Positions 1-7,444 of a stretch of 14,560 bases of DNA are shown one piece after another. The DNA is taken from positions 1-14,560 of the forward strand of contig NZ_JAACGD010000068.1 in assembly GCF_022810445.1 (NCBI RefSeq), in the 5' to 3' direction. The translations under genes were made by a program, and so were the position numbers. The notes under the pieces are model-generated. The model did not search any database. It was not told the origin of the DNA and saw nothing but the letters and a program-made list of their open reading frames with translations. Each line of letters begins with the position of its first letter. Within the stretch, counting starts at the first letter, position 1. This DNA comes from Candidatus Cardinium sp. cBcalN2. Lineage in GTDB: Bacteria; Bacteroidota; Bacteroidia; Cytophagales; Amoebophilaceae.

Positions 1-63
1 ATATCAACTACTACAGATCAGATCAAGGAATTGTTAGATGCCTACAAAAACAGACCTAGATGA
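1..63 (+). CDS. 3' end of an unidentified protein gene (partial)
   Basis: Frame 1 is open from the window edge to a TGA at 61-63 and encodes only 20 residues, ending in DQIKELLDAYKNRPR. The piece is charged and helix-like, as the C-terminus of a soluble protein would be, but it is too short to identify. The gene would lie mostly upstream of the window. It ends one base before a decayed minus-strand frame, so the two would be convergent. An open frame of 20 codons can arise by chance, so support is weak. Confidence 0.35.
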   Translation: MSTTTDQIKELLDAYKNRPR

Positions 64-64
64 A

Positions 65-330
65 TCAGGGTAAGCTCATTTGACCAAACATATGCATCGT
101 TTGTTGTTCTATAGCCTCCAAAAATAGTCTTTCAAAAGGTAATACATTCAGGTAAATAGTAAGGAACTACTTATTAACTGCAGCCACTAAAGCAATGTTG
201 TTTAGGTCTACTTCTGCCAGAGTAGTCAATAGATACCTATTTTCTTTAATACAAAAGTGGCAGAAGCCCGTCTAACCCACCACTCCTGTGTGCTGGCTGA
301 ATAGGAACTTGCATCTTCTACAAATACTCT
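65..330 (-). pseudogene. Decayed minus-strand protein gene, family not recognised
   Basis: Reading the minus strand from 330, 34 open codons (containing EWWVRRASATFVLKKIG) end at a TGA (226-228). In another frame the protein-like text continues from about 250 (LLTTLAEVDLNNIALVAAVNK), meets one in-frame TAG (167-169), and runs 33 more codons (including NVLPFERLFLEAIEQQ) to a TGA at 65-67. A further in-frame TAA lies upstream at 331-333. Amphipathic, natural-looking sequence on both sides of each break suggests one gene broken by a frameshift and nonsense mutations. The WVRRAS motif recalls helical-repeat proteins such as the DNA alkylation repair (AlkD-like) family, but the rest does not fit convincingly, so no function is assigned. 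From 331 to 391 I see only AT-rich sequence leading to the next gene. Confidence 0.4.
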
Positions 331-391
331 TTACATTAATGTTTGATGATGTACTTCTAGTATAGCTAGTTATAGCTATTTTAAATAGTGA

Positions 392-1636
392 TTGGTAATG
401 GCTACTATCGTTATGATCAATAACAAGTATAAAATAAAAAAGCAGCAAGCAGGTAGCATATTGCCTGCCAAAGAGACGATGGCTATATTAGCCTGCTTTT
501 GTGTTTGTACAGCACTAACTGGTAGTTGTAATAATCGCCAGAAAAACGGAAGCCATAATATAGCCCAATACACTACGCTTGATCAGGCTCCATGTAATCA
601 TACAAGCGACCAAGATCTTTTAGCAGAAGATTATTATGATCATAACCAATGCCTATCTGAGGGTAAATGCCTACTTGAAAAAGCAGTAGCAGGTGATCAA
701 AATGCGATAAAGGCTTTGTTTAAAGGTATCAATCTTAAGCCTGCACATAAAACAGAACTACCCCCCTCTTACAAAGCAACCACTGAGCCACCTTCCTATA
801 ACCAAGTAAGTGAGCCTTATAACCATAATAGCTATAGTACAATTATTAAGCGATTAATCGAACACAAAGCAGATTTAAATACTCGGAATAGAGCTGGAGA
901 GACAGTGCTTACAGCAGTAATACTAACTATATCAGTACACGTAAATGGAGATAACCAAAACTGGATAACACTGCTGGAGTTACTACTGCAAGCTGGGGCA
1001 AATCCTAATTGCTTAAATGCTAAGGGAGAAGCTCCTTTAGCAATAGTAGGTAAAGTCAAAAAAAATGAAGATCAACAAAAAATTGTTACCTTACTGATCA
1101 AGCATGGTGCAAATCCGCTTTGTGCTTCAACCAGTAAAGTTACTGAAAAATATATTCGAAATGCCGTCATAAATCAGCTAGAAAAATTGGATCTATCTCC
1201 AATAGATCACAAAGAATTAGCCAACGTTGATGCCAAGATACAATCATTCTTTAATGAGAAGTATAGGAAGCTTAATCCTCTCCTATCAGGACAAGAAGAT
1301 CGAACTTGTGTGGCATGCTACAAAACAGAAAAAGAAGCGACTACTATTAAAATTCCTTCATGTGGCCATTATGTTCATGGCTCTTGTCTAGTCGGGTCAC
1401 TTATTAATCAGTCTAAAGGATCTATAGAATTAAGTCTTTTACCTTCCTATATTTACAAACATCTTTGCCCTTATTGCAAAGAGGTAATAAACGATTCATT
1501 TATACGAGATTTAAGTAAATTTTACAGTGGAATAAAATTCAGCCGGAAAGATATTACCATAGCTATGCATATACTATTGATGATTCCACTCACACTTTCC
1601 AGCCTACACTACTTAACACCTTTATTACTTTTGTAG
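392..1636 (+). CDS. Ankyrin-repeat, RING-H2 finger lipoprotein (candidate host-directed E3 ligase-like effector)
   Basis: This predicted 414-residue envelope protein has eukaryote-like domains. A hydrophobic stretch (about 30-45) ends in a lipobox-like ALTGSC, with C46 as the presumed lipidated residue. Two PPSY motifs follow at 124-127 and 133-136. About three degenerate ankyrin repeats span 145-245, with cores LIEHKADLN, LLLQAGANPN and LLIKHGANPL. A full RING-H2 pattern follows: C306-x2-C309-x14-C324-x-H326-x2-H329-x2-C332-x26-C359-x2-C362. The last 27 residues (388-414) are strongly hydrophobic and could be a membrane anchor. RING fingers typically recruit E2 ubiquitin-conjugating enzymes, which bacteria of this kind lack, so a role on host proteins is the natural inference; no activity is shown. 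Start is uncertain: TTG 392, ATG 398 and ATG 413 are in frame and none has a clear ribosome site; the ATGs are more likely. The gene converges on accA. Confidence 0.85.
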   Translation: MVMATIVMINNKYKIKKQQAGSILPAKETMAILACFCVCTALTGSCNNRQKNGSHNIAQYTTLDQAPCNHTSDQDLLAEDYYDHNQCLSEGKCLLEKAVAGDQNAIKALFKGINLKPAHKTELPPSYKATTEPPSYNQVSEPYNHNSYSTIIKRLIEHKADLNTRNRAGETVLTAVILTISVHVNGDNQNWITLLELLLQAGANPNCLNAKGEAPLAIVGKVKKNEDQQKIVTLLIKHGANPLCASTSKVTEKYIRNAVINQLEKLDLSPIDHKELANVDAKIQSFFNEKYRKLNPLLSGQEDRTCVACYKTEKEATTIKIPSCGHYVHGSCLVGSLINQSKGSIELSLLPSYIYKHLCPYCKEVINDSFIRDLSKFYSGIKFSRKDITIAMHILLMIPLTLSSLHYLTPLLLL

Positions 1637-1654
1637 TGGCCACCTGCTGCCACT
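1635..1654. terminator. Short hairpin between two convergent genes
   Basis: AGTGGC (1635-1640) and GCCACT (1649-1654) form a 6-bp perfect stem with an 8-nt loop. It begins inside the TAG stop of the ANK-RING gene and ends 2 bases before the accA stop codon on the other strand. Its position suits a bidirectional terminator, but neither side has a real U-tract, so the call is tentative. Confidence 0.35.
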
Positions 1655-1656
1655 TA

Positions 1657-2604
1657 TTAACCTATCTTTCCCATAGCACAAAATTTCTCTGTTCGTTCTT
1701 GCAAGAGCGTCTCAATAGATTTATTAGATAGCTTTTCTAAATGACTCAGAATGCTCTTTTTAATAAGCCCTGCTGCTGTTGGTAAATCTCTATGAGCCCC
1801 CCCTATGGGCTCTTTAATAAGCCCATCTATCAAACCAAAATTCGACATGTCTTTGGCTGTTATTTGTAACATTTCCGCAGCTTGTTCCTTATAGTCCCAA
1901 CTTTTCCAGAGGATAGAAGAACATGATTCAGGCGTAATAACAGAATACCAGGTATGTTCCAACATAAGCACATAGTCACCTATAGCAATACCCAAAGCAC
2001 CACCTGAAGCACCCTCTCCTATCACAATGGATATAATAGGTACACGTAACCCAAACATAGCTTGAATATTGCTAGCAATAGCTTCTGCTTGCCCACGCTC
2101 TTCTGCTTCCATGCCTGGATAGGCACCAGGGGTATCTATAAAAGTAATAATAGGTTTGTTAAATTTTTCTGCCAAGCGCATCAAACGAAGTGCTTTGCGA
2201 TACCCTTCTGGATTGGGCATACCAAAGTTGCGCATTTGCCGTTCCTTGGTAGTTCTGCCTTTTTGGTGACCGATAAACATGATAGTTTGTCCATTAATCG
2301 TACCAAAGCCACCCACCATTGCCTTATCATCGCCTGCCAAACGATCTCCATGTAGTTCAACAAAACTTTCTGTAATCTGTTGGATATAGTCCAATGTATA
2401 GGGCCTATCTGGATGGCGGGCCAGCTGAACCCGTTGCCATCTGGTTAGATTTTGAAACGTTCTTTTTTGTAACGCTTTTATATCATTGGCTAACTTTTCA
2501 ATGGAGGCCATAAGCACTGGGGCATTTTGCGCCTTGGCCGCTTCTTGCATCTTAGCAAGCTTTTCTTCAAGCTTAACAATTGGTTTTTCAAAATCTAATA
2601 ACAT
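1657..2604 (-). CDS. accA: Acetyl-CoA carboxylase carboxyltransferase subunit alpha
   Basis: AccA is half of the carboxyltransferase that, with AccD, moves the carboxyl group from biotin on AccB to acetyl-CoA, giving malonyl-CoA for fatty-acid synthesis in the cytoplasm. The 315-residue product is full length for the family. It has the helical N-terminal segment (about 1-65), then the crotonase-like carboxyltransferase fold with DTPGAYPG (157-164), the glycine-rich GEGASGGALG (196-205) that forms part of the active site, and the family signature SVITPESCSSILWKS (221-235). It also keeps the PIGGAHRD motif (266-273). The ATG at 2604 gives the usual N-terminus, LDFEKPI. The gene is divergent from ileS across 117 bp. 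No accD is visible here, as is common since accA and accD are often unlinked. Nothing indicates decay. Confidence 0.97.
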   Translation of the reverse strand: MLLDFEKPIVKLEEKLAKMQEAAKAQNAPVLMASIEKLANDIKALQKRTFQNLTRWQRVQLARHPDRPYTLDYIQQITESFVELHGDRLAGDDKAMVGGFGTINGQTIMFIGHQKGRTTKERQMRNFGMPNPEGYRKALRLMRLAEKFNKPIITFIDTPGAYPGMEAEERGQAEAIASNIQAMFGLRVPIISIVIGEGASGGALGIAIGDYVLMLEHTWYSVITPESCSSILWKSWDYKEQAAEMLQITAKDMSNFGLIDGLIKEPIGGAHRDLPTAAGLIKKSILSHLEKLSNKSIETLLQERTEKFCAMGKIG

Positions 2605-2611
2605 AGCGTAG

Positions 2612-2641
2612 AGATTTGATTAACTTTTATAGCCAAATCTA
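2612..2641 (-). promoter_or_regulatory. Putative accA promoter -7 box with overlapping inverted repeat
   Basis: On the minus strand TAGATTTG (2634-2641) matches the Bacteroidota sigma -7 consensus TAnnTTTG, about 30 bp upstream of the accA ATG. No convincing -33 TTTG is seen. The box overlaps one arm of a 7-bp inverted repeat, AGATTTG at 2612-2618 and CAAATCT at 2634-2640, with a 15-nt spacer. This could be an operator or a leader hairpin. In such AT-rich DNA an 8-base match may be chance. Confidence 0.3.
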
Positions 2642-2721
2642 ATGCTTTTTTAGCATAACCTAGCTTACCCTATAACTTTTTCATTAAATTGGAGCTAATA
2701 GTTATTAGACCTCTTGCATAG

Positions 2722-5700
2722 ATGAAAAAGTATACAACACAACCGCAACTCAACTTAATAGAAGTTGCAAAAGCAATCAGCCATTTTTGGGAAGCCAACA
2801 AAACATTTGAACGCTCCATGGAGCAGCGTCAAGGGCAAAAGCCTTTTGTTTTTTTTGAAGGGCCTCCTTCAGCCAATGGTGCGCCGGGTGTACATCATAT
2901 TTTAGCGATGGCTGTTAAAGACCTTTTTACCAGATATAAGACCATGCGAGGCTATTATGTGCGCCGCAAAAGTGGTTGGGATACGCATGGATTACCGGTA
3001 GAACTTCAAGTGGAAAAGCAGTTAGGTATTACCAAAGAAGATATTGGCAAAAAAATTAGCATTATTGATTATAATCAGGCCTGTCGCGCAACCGTTATGG
3101 CCTACAAAAGCGATTGGGAAACGGTTAATAAGGAGCTAGGCTATTGGAAAGATAACCAAAATCCTTACATCACCTACGAACGCGATTATATTGAATCAGT
3201 TTGGTACTTGTTAAAAGCACTGTACAACAAAAAACTCCTCTATAAAGGATATACCATACAACCTTATTCACCTATTACAGGAACAGGACTAAGTTCCCAT
3301 GAATTAAACCAGCCAGGCTGCTATAAGCTAGTAAAAGATATTTCCATTGTAGCCCAGTTTAAACAATTAAATAAGGAAAACGAATACTTTTTAGCATGGA
3401 CAACCACGCCATGGACCCTTCCTGCCAATAGTGCCCTAGCCGTAGGCACGACGATCAACTATGTTAAAGTAGCCACGATCAATCCCTATACCCATCTTCC
3501 TATTCAGGTTATCTTAGCAGAAGATGCCCTAAGCCGTTTTTTTACAAGTACACCAACTAGCTCTAATAGCCATCAAATTGATTATCAAACTAATCCTACT
3601 AGCTTGCCTTGGGAGATCATGGCTAGCTATACAGGAAGAGAGCTAGTAGGCTTACGTTATGAACAGCTCTTGCCTTATGTAGCACCTAAAGGGGATGCCT
3701 TTAAAGTAATTGCAGCAGACTTTGTAACCACTACAGAAGGTACCGGGATTGTGCACATTGCCCCTACCTTTGGGTCAGATGATTACCGGATTGCTCAAAA
3801 AGAAAATATTGCCCCTATTATGGTCACCAATCCAGCAGGTGAATCAATACCGATTGTAGACAAAAAAGGTCGCTTTGTAGCGGAAATTATTGATTTTGCG
3901 GGACATTATGTAAAAGCAGCTTACCAAACAGATACAACTTTGCCACCTGTAGACCTACTAATTGCTACTAAACTAAAGCAAGAAAACAAAGCATTTAAAG
4001 TAGAAAAATATGAGCACAGTTATCCCCATTGCTGGCGTACCCATACACCCATTCTCTACTATCCACTAGATGCCTGGTTTATTAAAACAACCGCCTATAA
4101 GGAATTATTAATGGAATTAAACGATACCATTAAATGGAAACCTGCCGCTGTAGGAAAAGGACGTTTTGGTAATTGGCTGGAGAATCTAGTAGATTGGAAT
4201 TTAAGTCGTGAACGCTATTGGGGCATTCCGCTCCCTATCTGGCGTACGGCTGATCAAAAAGAAGAAAAATGTATTAGTTCCCTAGCAGAACTTACCTTTG
4301 AAGTAGAGCAAGCTATATTGGCCGGCTATATGCAAGAAGCCTTACCGGCAACTATTGATTTACACCGTCCCTACGTAGATGAAATCGTACTAGTCAGTAG
4401 CAATGGGTTACCTATGTATCGAGAAACAGCTGTAATAGATGTTTGGTTCGATTCCGGTGCAATGCCTTGCGCACAATGGCACTATCCATTTGAAAATCAA
4501 GAAATTTTTGAAAAAGGATTTCCTGCTGATTTTATTGCAGAAGGGATAGACCAAACCAGAGGATGGTTTTTTACCTTGCATGTTATTTCCACCTTACTTT
4601 TTGAAATACCTGCCTTTAAAAATGTAGTAGTCAATGGACTCATATTGGATAAAAATGGTAATAAAATGTCTAAAAGTATTGGCAATACCATTGATCCAAT
4701 GGAGCTATTGGCAGAATATGGTCCAGATGCCATACGTTGGTATATGATCAGCAATGGTAATCCTTGGGATAATTTAAAATTCGATAAAGCAGGTGTAGCA
4801 GAAGCAGCCCGTAAGTTTTTTATTACCCTACATAGCACCTATCATTTTTTTGCACTTTATGCCAATTTAGATGAGTTCTATTTTCAGAAAGAGCTACTAA
4901 CCCATAATGAGCTAAATCAGAGTGACCGGTGGATTATTTCTCGTTCCCATACACTCATTAAAACCACAACCAAAGCCTATGATCACTATGAGCCTACCTT
5001 AGTAGCTAGAATGATTCAAGATTTTGTAATCGATGATTTAAGCAACTGGTATGTAAGGCTTAATAGAAAAAGGTTTTGGAAAAACAGCCAAGACAAAGAC
5101 AAAGAAGCCGCCTATCAAACGCTCTATCATTGTCTGATAACAGTTGCCAAACTCATGGCACCTATAGCCCCTTTTTATTCAGATTACCTTTACCAGGCAT
5201 TGAATAATGTAACGCAGAAAGAAAAAAATAACTCTGTCCATTTAACTGATTTTCCAGTAGCCTCGGCAGAGGCCCTAGATTCCATGTTAGAAACAGAGAT
5301 GGGACAAGTACAAAAAATTGTTTCTCTAGCACATGCTTTACGTAAGAAGCATAAAATCAAGGTACGTCAACCTTTGCCTAGCATGCGCATTGCTGGTCTA
5401 TTTGCTTCAGCTGGATGGTTTCGTTTAGAAGCCTTAATTAAAGTAGAAATTAATGTAAAGCAAATAGATTATGTAGATGATACCCATTATCTTAAAAAAG
5501 CCAAACCTAATTTTCCCCTTTTAGGTAAGCGGTATGGTCATAGAATGAAAGAGCTTAGTGCCGCTATTATAGCCTTGAAACCAGCTGAAATTTATGCTTT
5601 AGAGCAAGGCCATACCCATCTATTAACCTTAGCAGGTGAACCCATTCAACTAACCCTATCAGATATATTGATTGTTACAGAAGATATACCCGGCTGGTGC

Positions 5701-6015
5701 GTGGCCACAGAAGGAGAAATAACCATTGCACTAGATACCACCCTGAATGACGCACTTGAAAAAGAAGGTATGGCACGTGAATTTATCCACCGTATTCAAC
5801 AATTACGAAAAAAACTTAATTTTGATATACAAGATAAAATAACAATTGATATACAAGGGGATCAAAACTTGATCGGTCAAGCTATTACTATCCACAGAGA
5901 TTATATCTGTACCGAAACACAAGCCATACAAATACAATTTGTAGCTGAGCTAACAGGAACCGAAATAGATATAGAAGGTGTACTAATAGTAGTTCGACTC
6001 GCTAAGGTAGGATAA
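2722..6015 (+). CDS. ileS: Isoleucyl-tRNA synthetase
   Basis: This enzyme activates isoleucine with ATP and charges tRNA-Ile, hydrolysing mischarged valine in a separate editing domain. The 1097-residue product is intact and of the long type usual in Bacteroidota. The HIGH region is PPSANGAPGVHH (48-59). WDTHGLPVE (86-94) follows, a form seen in the eukaryote-like IleS branch. The CP1 editing domain (about 190-420) contains WTTTPWTLPAN (226-236) and GTGIVHIAPTFGSDDY (340-355). The second half of the Rossmann domain has GIDQTRGW (608-615) and KMSKS (648-652). An all-alpha anticodon-binding domain (about 700-860) and a C-terminal domain follow. The ATG at 2722 starts naturally and no Shine-Dalgarno sequence is seen. 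The eukaryote-like branch is linked in other bacteria to mupirocin tolerance; this cannot be judged from sequence alone. Confidence 0.98.
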   Translation: MKKYTTQPQLNLIEVAKAISHFWEANKTFERSMEQRQGQKPFVFFEGPPSANGAPGVHHILAMAVKDLFTRYKTMRGYYVRRKSGWDTHGLPVELQVEKQLGITKEDIGKKISIIDYNQACRATVMAYKSDWETVNKELGYWKDNQNPYITYERDYIESVWYLLKALYNKKLLYKGYTIQPYSPITGTGLSSHELNQPGCYKLVKDISIVAQFKQLNKENEYFLAWTTTPWTLPANSALAVGTTINYVKVATINPYTHLPIQVILAEDALSRFFTSTPTSSNSHQIDYQTNPTSLPWEIMASYTGRELVGLRYEQLLPYVAPKGDAFKVIAADFVTTTEGTGIVHIAPTFGSDDYRIAQKENIAPIMVTNPAGESIPIVDKKGRFVAEIIDFAGHYVKAAYQTDTTLPPVDLLIATKLKQENKAFKVEKYEHSYPHCWRTHTPILYYPLDAWFIKTTAYKELLMELNDTIKWKPAAVGKGRFGNWLENLVDWNLSRERYWGIPLPIWRTADQKEEKCISSLAELTFEVEQAILAGYMQEALPATIDLHRPYVDEIVLVSSNGLPMYRETAVIDVWFDSGAMPCAQWHYPFENQEIFEKGFPADFIAEGIDQTRGWFFTLHVISTLLFEIPAFKNVVVNGLILDKNGNKMSKSIGNTIDPMELLAEYGPDAIRWYMISNGNPWDNLKFDKAGVAEAARKFFITLHSTYHFFALYANLDEFYFQKELLTHNELNQSDRWIISRSHTLIKTTTKAYDHYEPTLVARMIQDFVIDDLSNWYVRLNRKRFWKNSQDKDKEAAYQTLYHCLITVAKLMAPIAPFYSDYLYQALNNVTQKEKNNSVHLTDFPVASAEALDSMLETEMGQVQKIVSLAHALRKKHKIKVRQPLPSMRIAGLFASAGWFRLEALIKVEINVKQIDYVDDTHYLKKAKPNFPLLGKRYGHRMKELSAAIIALKPAEIYALEQGHTHLLTLAGEPIQLTLSDILIVTEDIPGWCVATEGEITIALDTTLNDALEKEGMAREFIHRIQQLRKKLNFDIQDKITIDIQGDQNLIGQAITIHRDYICTETQAIQIQFVAELTGTEIDIEGVLIVVRLAKVG

Positions 6016-6253
6016 GTTTATCTGTAACGCATTACAGTTACAGCTTAGGTTACGAAACCCAAAATATTTCTTCATAAGAATTATTTTTTGTAAACTTGGG
6101 AGATACCGTATTTGAGTTTTAAAGCTATTACTATAGCCAGATTACGCCAATTTTGTATCTGTTCAAGCAATGGCGTCCACTTTGAGCTGCCTAAACATTA
6201 ATCCGAACTCAATGAACCAATTTTTTATACTAATTGACTAAGTCAACTAAAAA
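6016..6253. other. Intergenic spacer with a small hairpin and a fossil-like minus-strand frame
   Basis: Just after ileS, CTGTAA (6022-6027) and TTACAG (6032-6037) form a 6-bp stem with a CGCA loop. A second copy of the right arm (GTTACAG, 6037-6043) offers an alternative pairing. There is no U-tract immediately after, so termination is uncertain. On the minus strand a 38-codon open stretch (6084-6197) ending at a TAA (6081-6083) reads like protein, including KWTPLLEQIQNWRN and LKLKYGISQVYKK. It has no usable start and follows an in-frame stop (6198-6200). It may be the remnant of a lost gene, possibly a helix-turn-helix or transposase piece, but is too short to name. Confidence 0.3.
6234..6246. 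promoter_or_regulatory. 13-bp perfect palindrome just upstream of the beta-barrel gene
   Basis: TTGACTAAGTCAA is a perfect dyad, 6-bp arms around one base, ending 7 bases before the ATG at 6254. Its place over the translation-initiation region could let it act as an operator or a small mRNA hairpin. There is no other evidence, and one such dyad in AT-rich DNA can be chance. Confidence 0.2.
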
Positions 6254-6887
6254 ATGATTAAGAATAGTCTATTAAAAACAATAGGGGCTATGCTTCTATC
6301 TATAACGCTATTTTCACTGGATGCTTTTGGGCATGAGGTAGGTTTATTCGTGCCAGGGCTTTCTTATCATATAGGGGCTAATACTTTTAAACCAGCCTAC
6401 AAAGACGCGCCACTTGGCTTAGATAAAAACGGGGCTTTTGTCGTAAATCCAGGCATTGGGCTAGTGTATGATCACCGTGACAAAGCAAAAGGCAGTTCTT
6501 TATTCATGGTCTGCAATGGGTATAGCTTTTTTTGATTGTGATACTAGATTAGCCTTAGCAGTAGGGGTAGGTGGAAGATATAGATATTATATCATCAACA
6601 GACATTTGTCCGCAGATATAGATTTGTTCCTTACCCTATATAGTGCGCAAGATTGGGAAACTTCTACATATCACACTTCATTCATGCCTTTTCCTTCTTT
6701 AGGAATAAACTATCACTTGGGTAAAATAAGTAATAAAGGTATGGCCGTTGGAATAAAAACTATTTTCTCACCTAAAAATGAGGCACACTCCTCTACAGGA
6801 GGCTTTAATTTGTTATTTACTTATTTATACCTTAGTTATTCCTATCTATTTAACGCCAGAACAGCATGCACCAAAAAAGAAAATTAG
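6254..6887 (+). pseudogene. Small outer-membrane beta-barrel protein gene with a single-base frameshift
   Basis: The first frame (6254-6535) has a signal peptide (positive MIKNSLLK, hydrophobic core, probable cleavage after DAFG at about 26) and the start of a barrel (HEVGLFVPGLSYHIGAN). It stops at a TGA directly after a T7 run (6527-6533). Removing one T joins it to the second frame, which ends at 6887 and continues with alternating strand-forming residues (LALAVGVGGRYRYY, PSLGINYHLG, LYLSYSYLF). The corrected product would be about 210 residues, usual for a small eight-stranded outer-membrane barrel. Both halves look well conserved, so the break is recent, or is bypassed by slippage at the T-run, or is a sequencing error. 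The function of this porin-like family is unknown. The gene stands alone after ileS. Confidence 0.75.
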
Positions 6888-6890
6888 AAA

Positions 6891-6939
6891 ACAGCCTGTT
6901 TGAAGCCCGCGAAGCGGGTGAGTTCTGTTTTTACAGGCT
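6891..6939 (+). terminator. Nested GC-rich hairpin after the beta-barrel gene
   Basis: An inner stem CCCGC-GAA-GCGGG (6906-6918; the GC-richest short stretch nearby) sits within an outer pairing AGCCTGT (6893-6899) / ACAGGCT (6933-6939). A T5 run (6928-6932) follows the inner stem at about 9 nt. The place, 4 to 6 bases beyond the stop at 6887, suits a rho-independent terminator, but the gap between stem and T-run is atypical. It could also be a small structured RNA element. Confidence 0.45.
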
Positions 6940-6983
6940 CTAATAGGCAATGTACCTGTTCAAGTCAGTGGCAAATAAGATGT

Positions 6984-7026
6984 TTTTAAGTAGTTATCTC
7001 TTAGATACTTTTAAGTAGTTATCTCT
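6984..7026. repeat. 18-bp direct repeat, period 25
   Basis: TTTTAAGTAGTTATCTCT occurs at 6984-7001 and again at 7009-7026, exactly, with 7 bases between. The second copy contains the stop codon and last codons of the decayed phosphatase on the minus strand, so the first copy is probably a tandem duplication of that gene end. Confidence 0.7.
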
Positions 7027-7416
7027 AACGCATGAATAGAGCAATAGGGTATTTGATAAGCATTGATCCATGTTTTTATTACCTGCTCATGCGTTACTAC
7101 TATTACATACTTATAGTGTAGATATCTTCTTAAAACACCATCTGTTCTGCCTTTTATAGAACCTTTAGATTCCCACGTTTTAGGCACACCTGCTGGGTAT
7201 ATACCATTGTTTGTTTCATAGTCATTTATTGCATCTTTTAATTCCGTTTGATTAGTAATTCCTAACCCTAAGTTTGGTTGCCATTCTCGTAAGTCAAATT
7301 CTACAGTAATGTCTAAATACATGTTTTTTGAAAGAATGGCTGCGGTCTTTTAATCTATATTTTTCATTTAAATTCCAATCCGTTTCTCCATGTCTTATTA
7401 AAAAAAATAGTGTCAT
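7011..7416 (-). pseudogene. Histidine phosphatase (phosphoglycerate-mutase-like) pseudogene with internal deletion and frameshift
   Basis: From an ATG at 7416 the minus strand reads MTLFFLIRHGETDWNLNEK, the catalytic RHGE motif of the histidine phosphatase superfamily. After RLK the frame changes at an A4 run (7348-7351). In the next frame the text resumes with KTAAILSKN, the family's R-x-x-x-T-A-x-I-L helix, then DLREW, and near the end VIVVTHEQVIK with the second catalytic His, ending at 7011-7013. About 40 residues normally lying between RHGETDWN and the S-P-L-x-R-A-x-x-T-A motif are missing. One extra A would give RLKKTAAIL in frame, so there are two lesions: an internal deletion and a 1-base loss. 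The substrate could have been a phosphosugar or a cobalamin-type phosphate; this cannot be decided. It lies 28 bp after gap, probably once co-transcribed. Confidence 0.8.
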
Positions 7417-7444
7417 TTTTTACCAAAATCTGTAAACAGATCCT

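Noticed and set aside
65..330. Assignment of the fossil gene to the DNA alkylation repair (AlkD-like) family
   Set aside because: Only a short WVRRAS-type motif agrees; the remaining text does not align by eye.
376..573. Minus-strand frame with hydrophobic segments opposite the ANK-RING gene start
   Set aside because: It is antisense to the signal-peptide region of a better supported gene; hydrophobicity there is a by-product of the complementary codons.
4497..4838. Open minus-strand frame of 113 codons inside ileS
   Set aside because: It is wholly antisense to the conserved catalytic domain of IleS and has no recognisable motifs.
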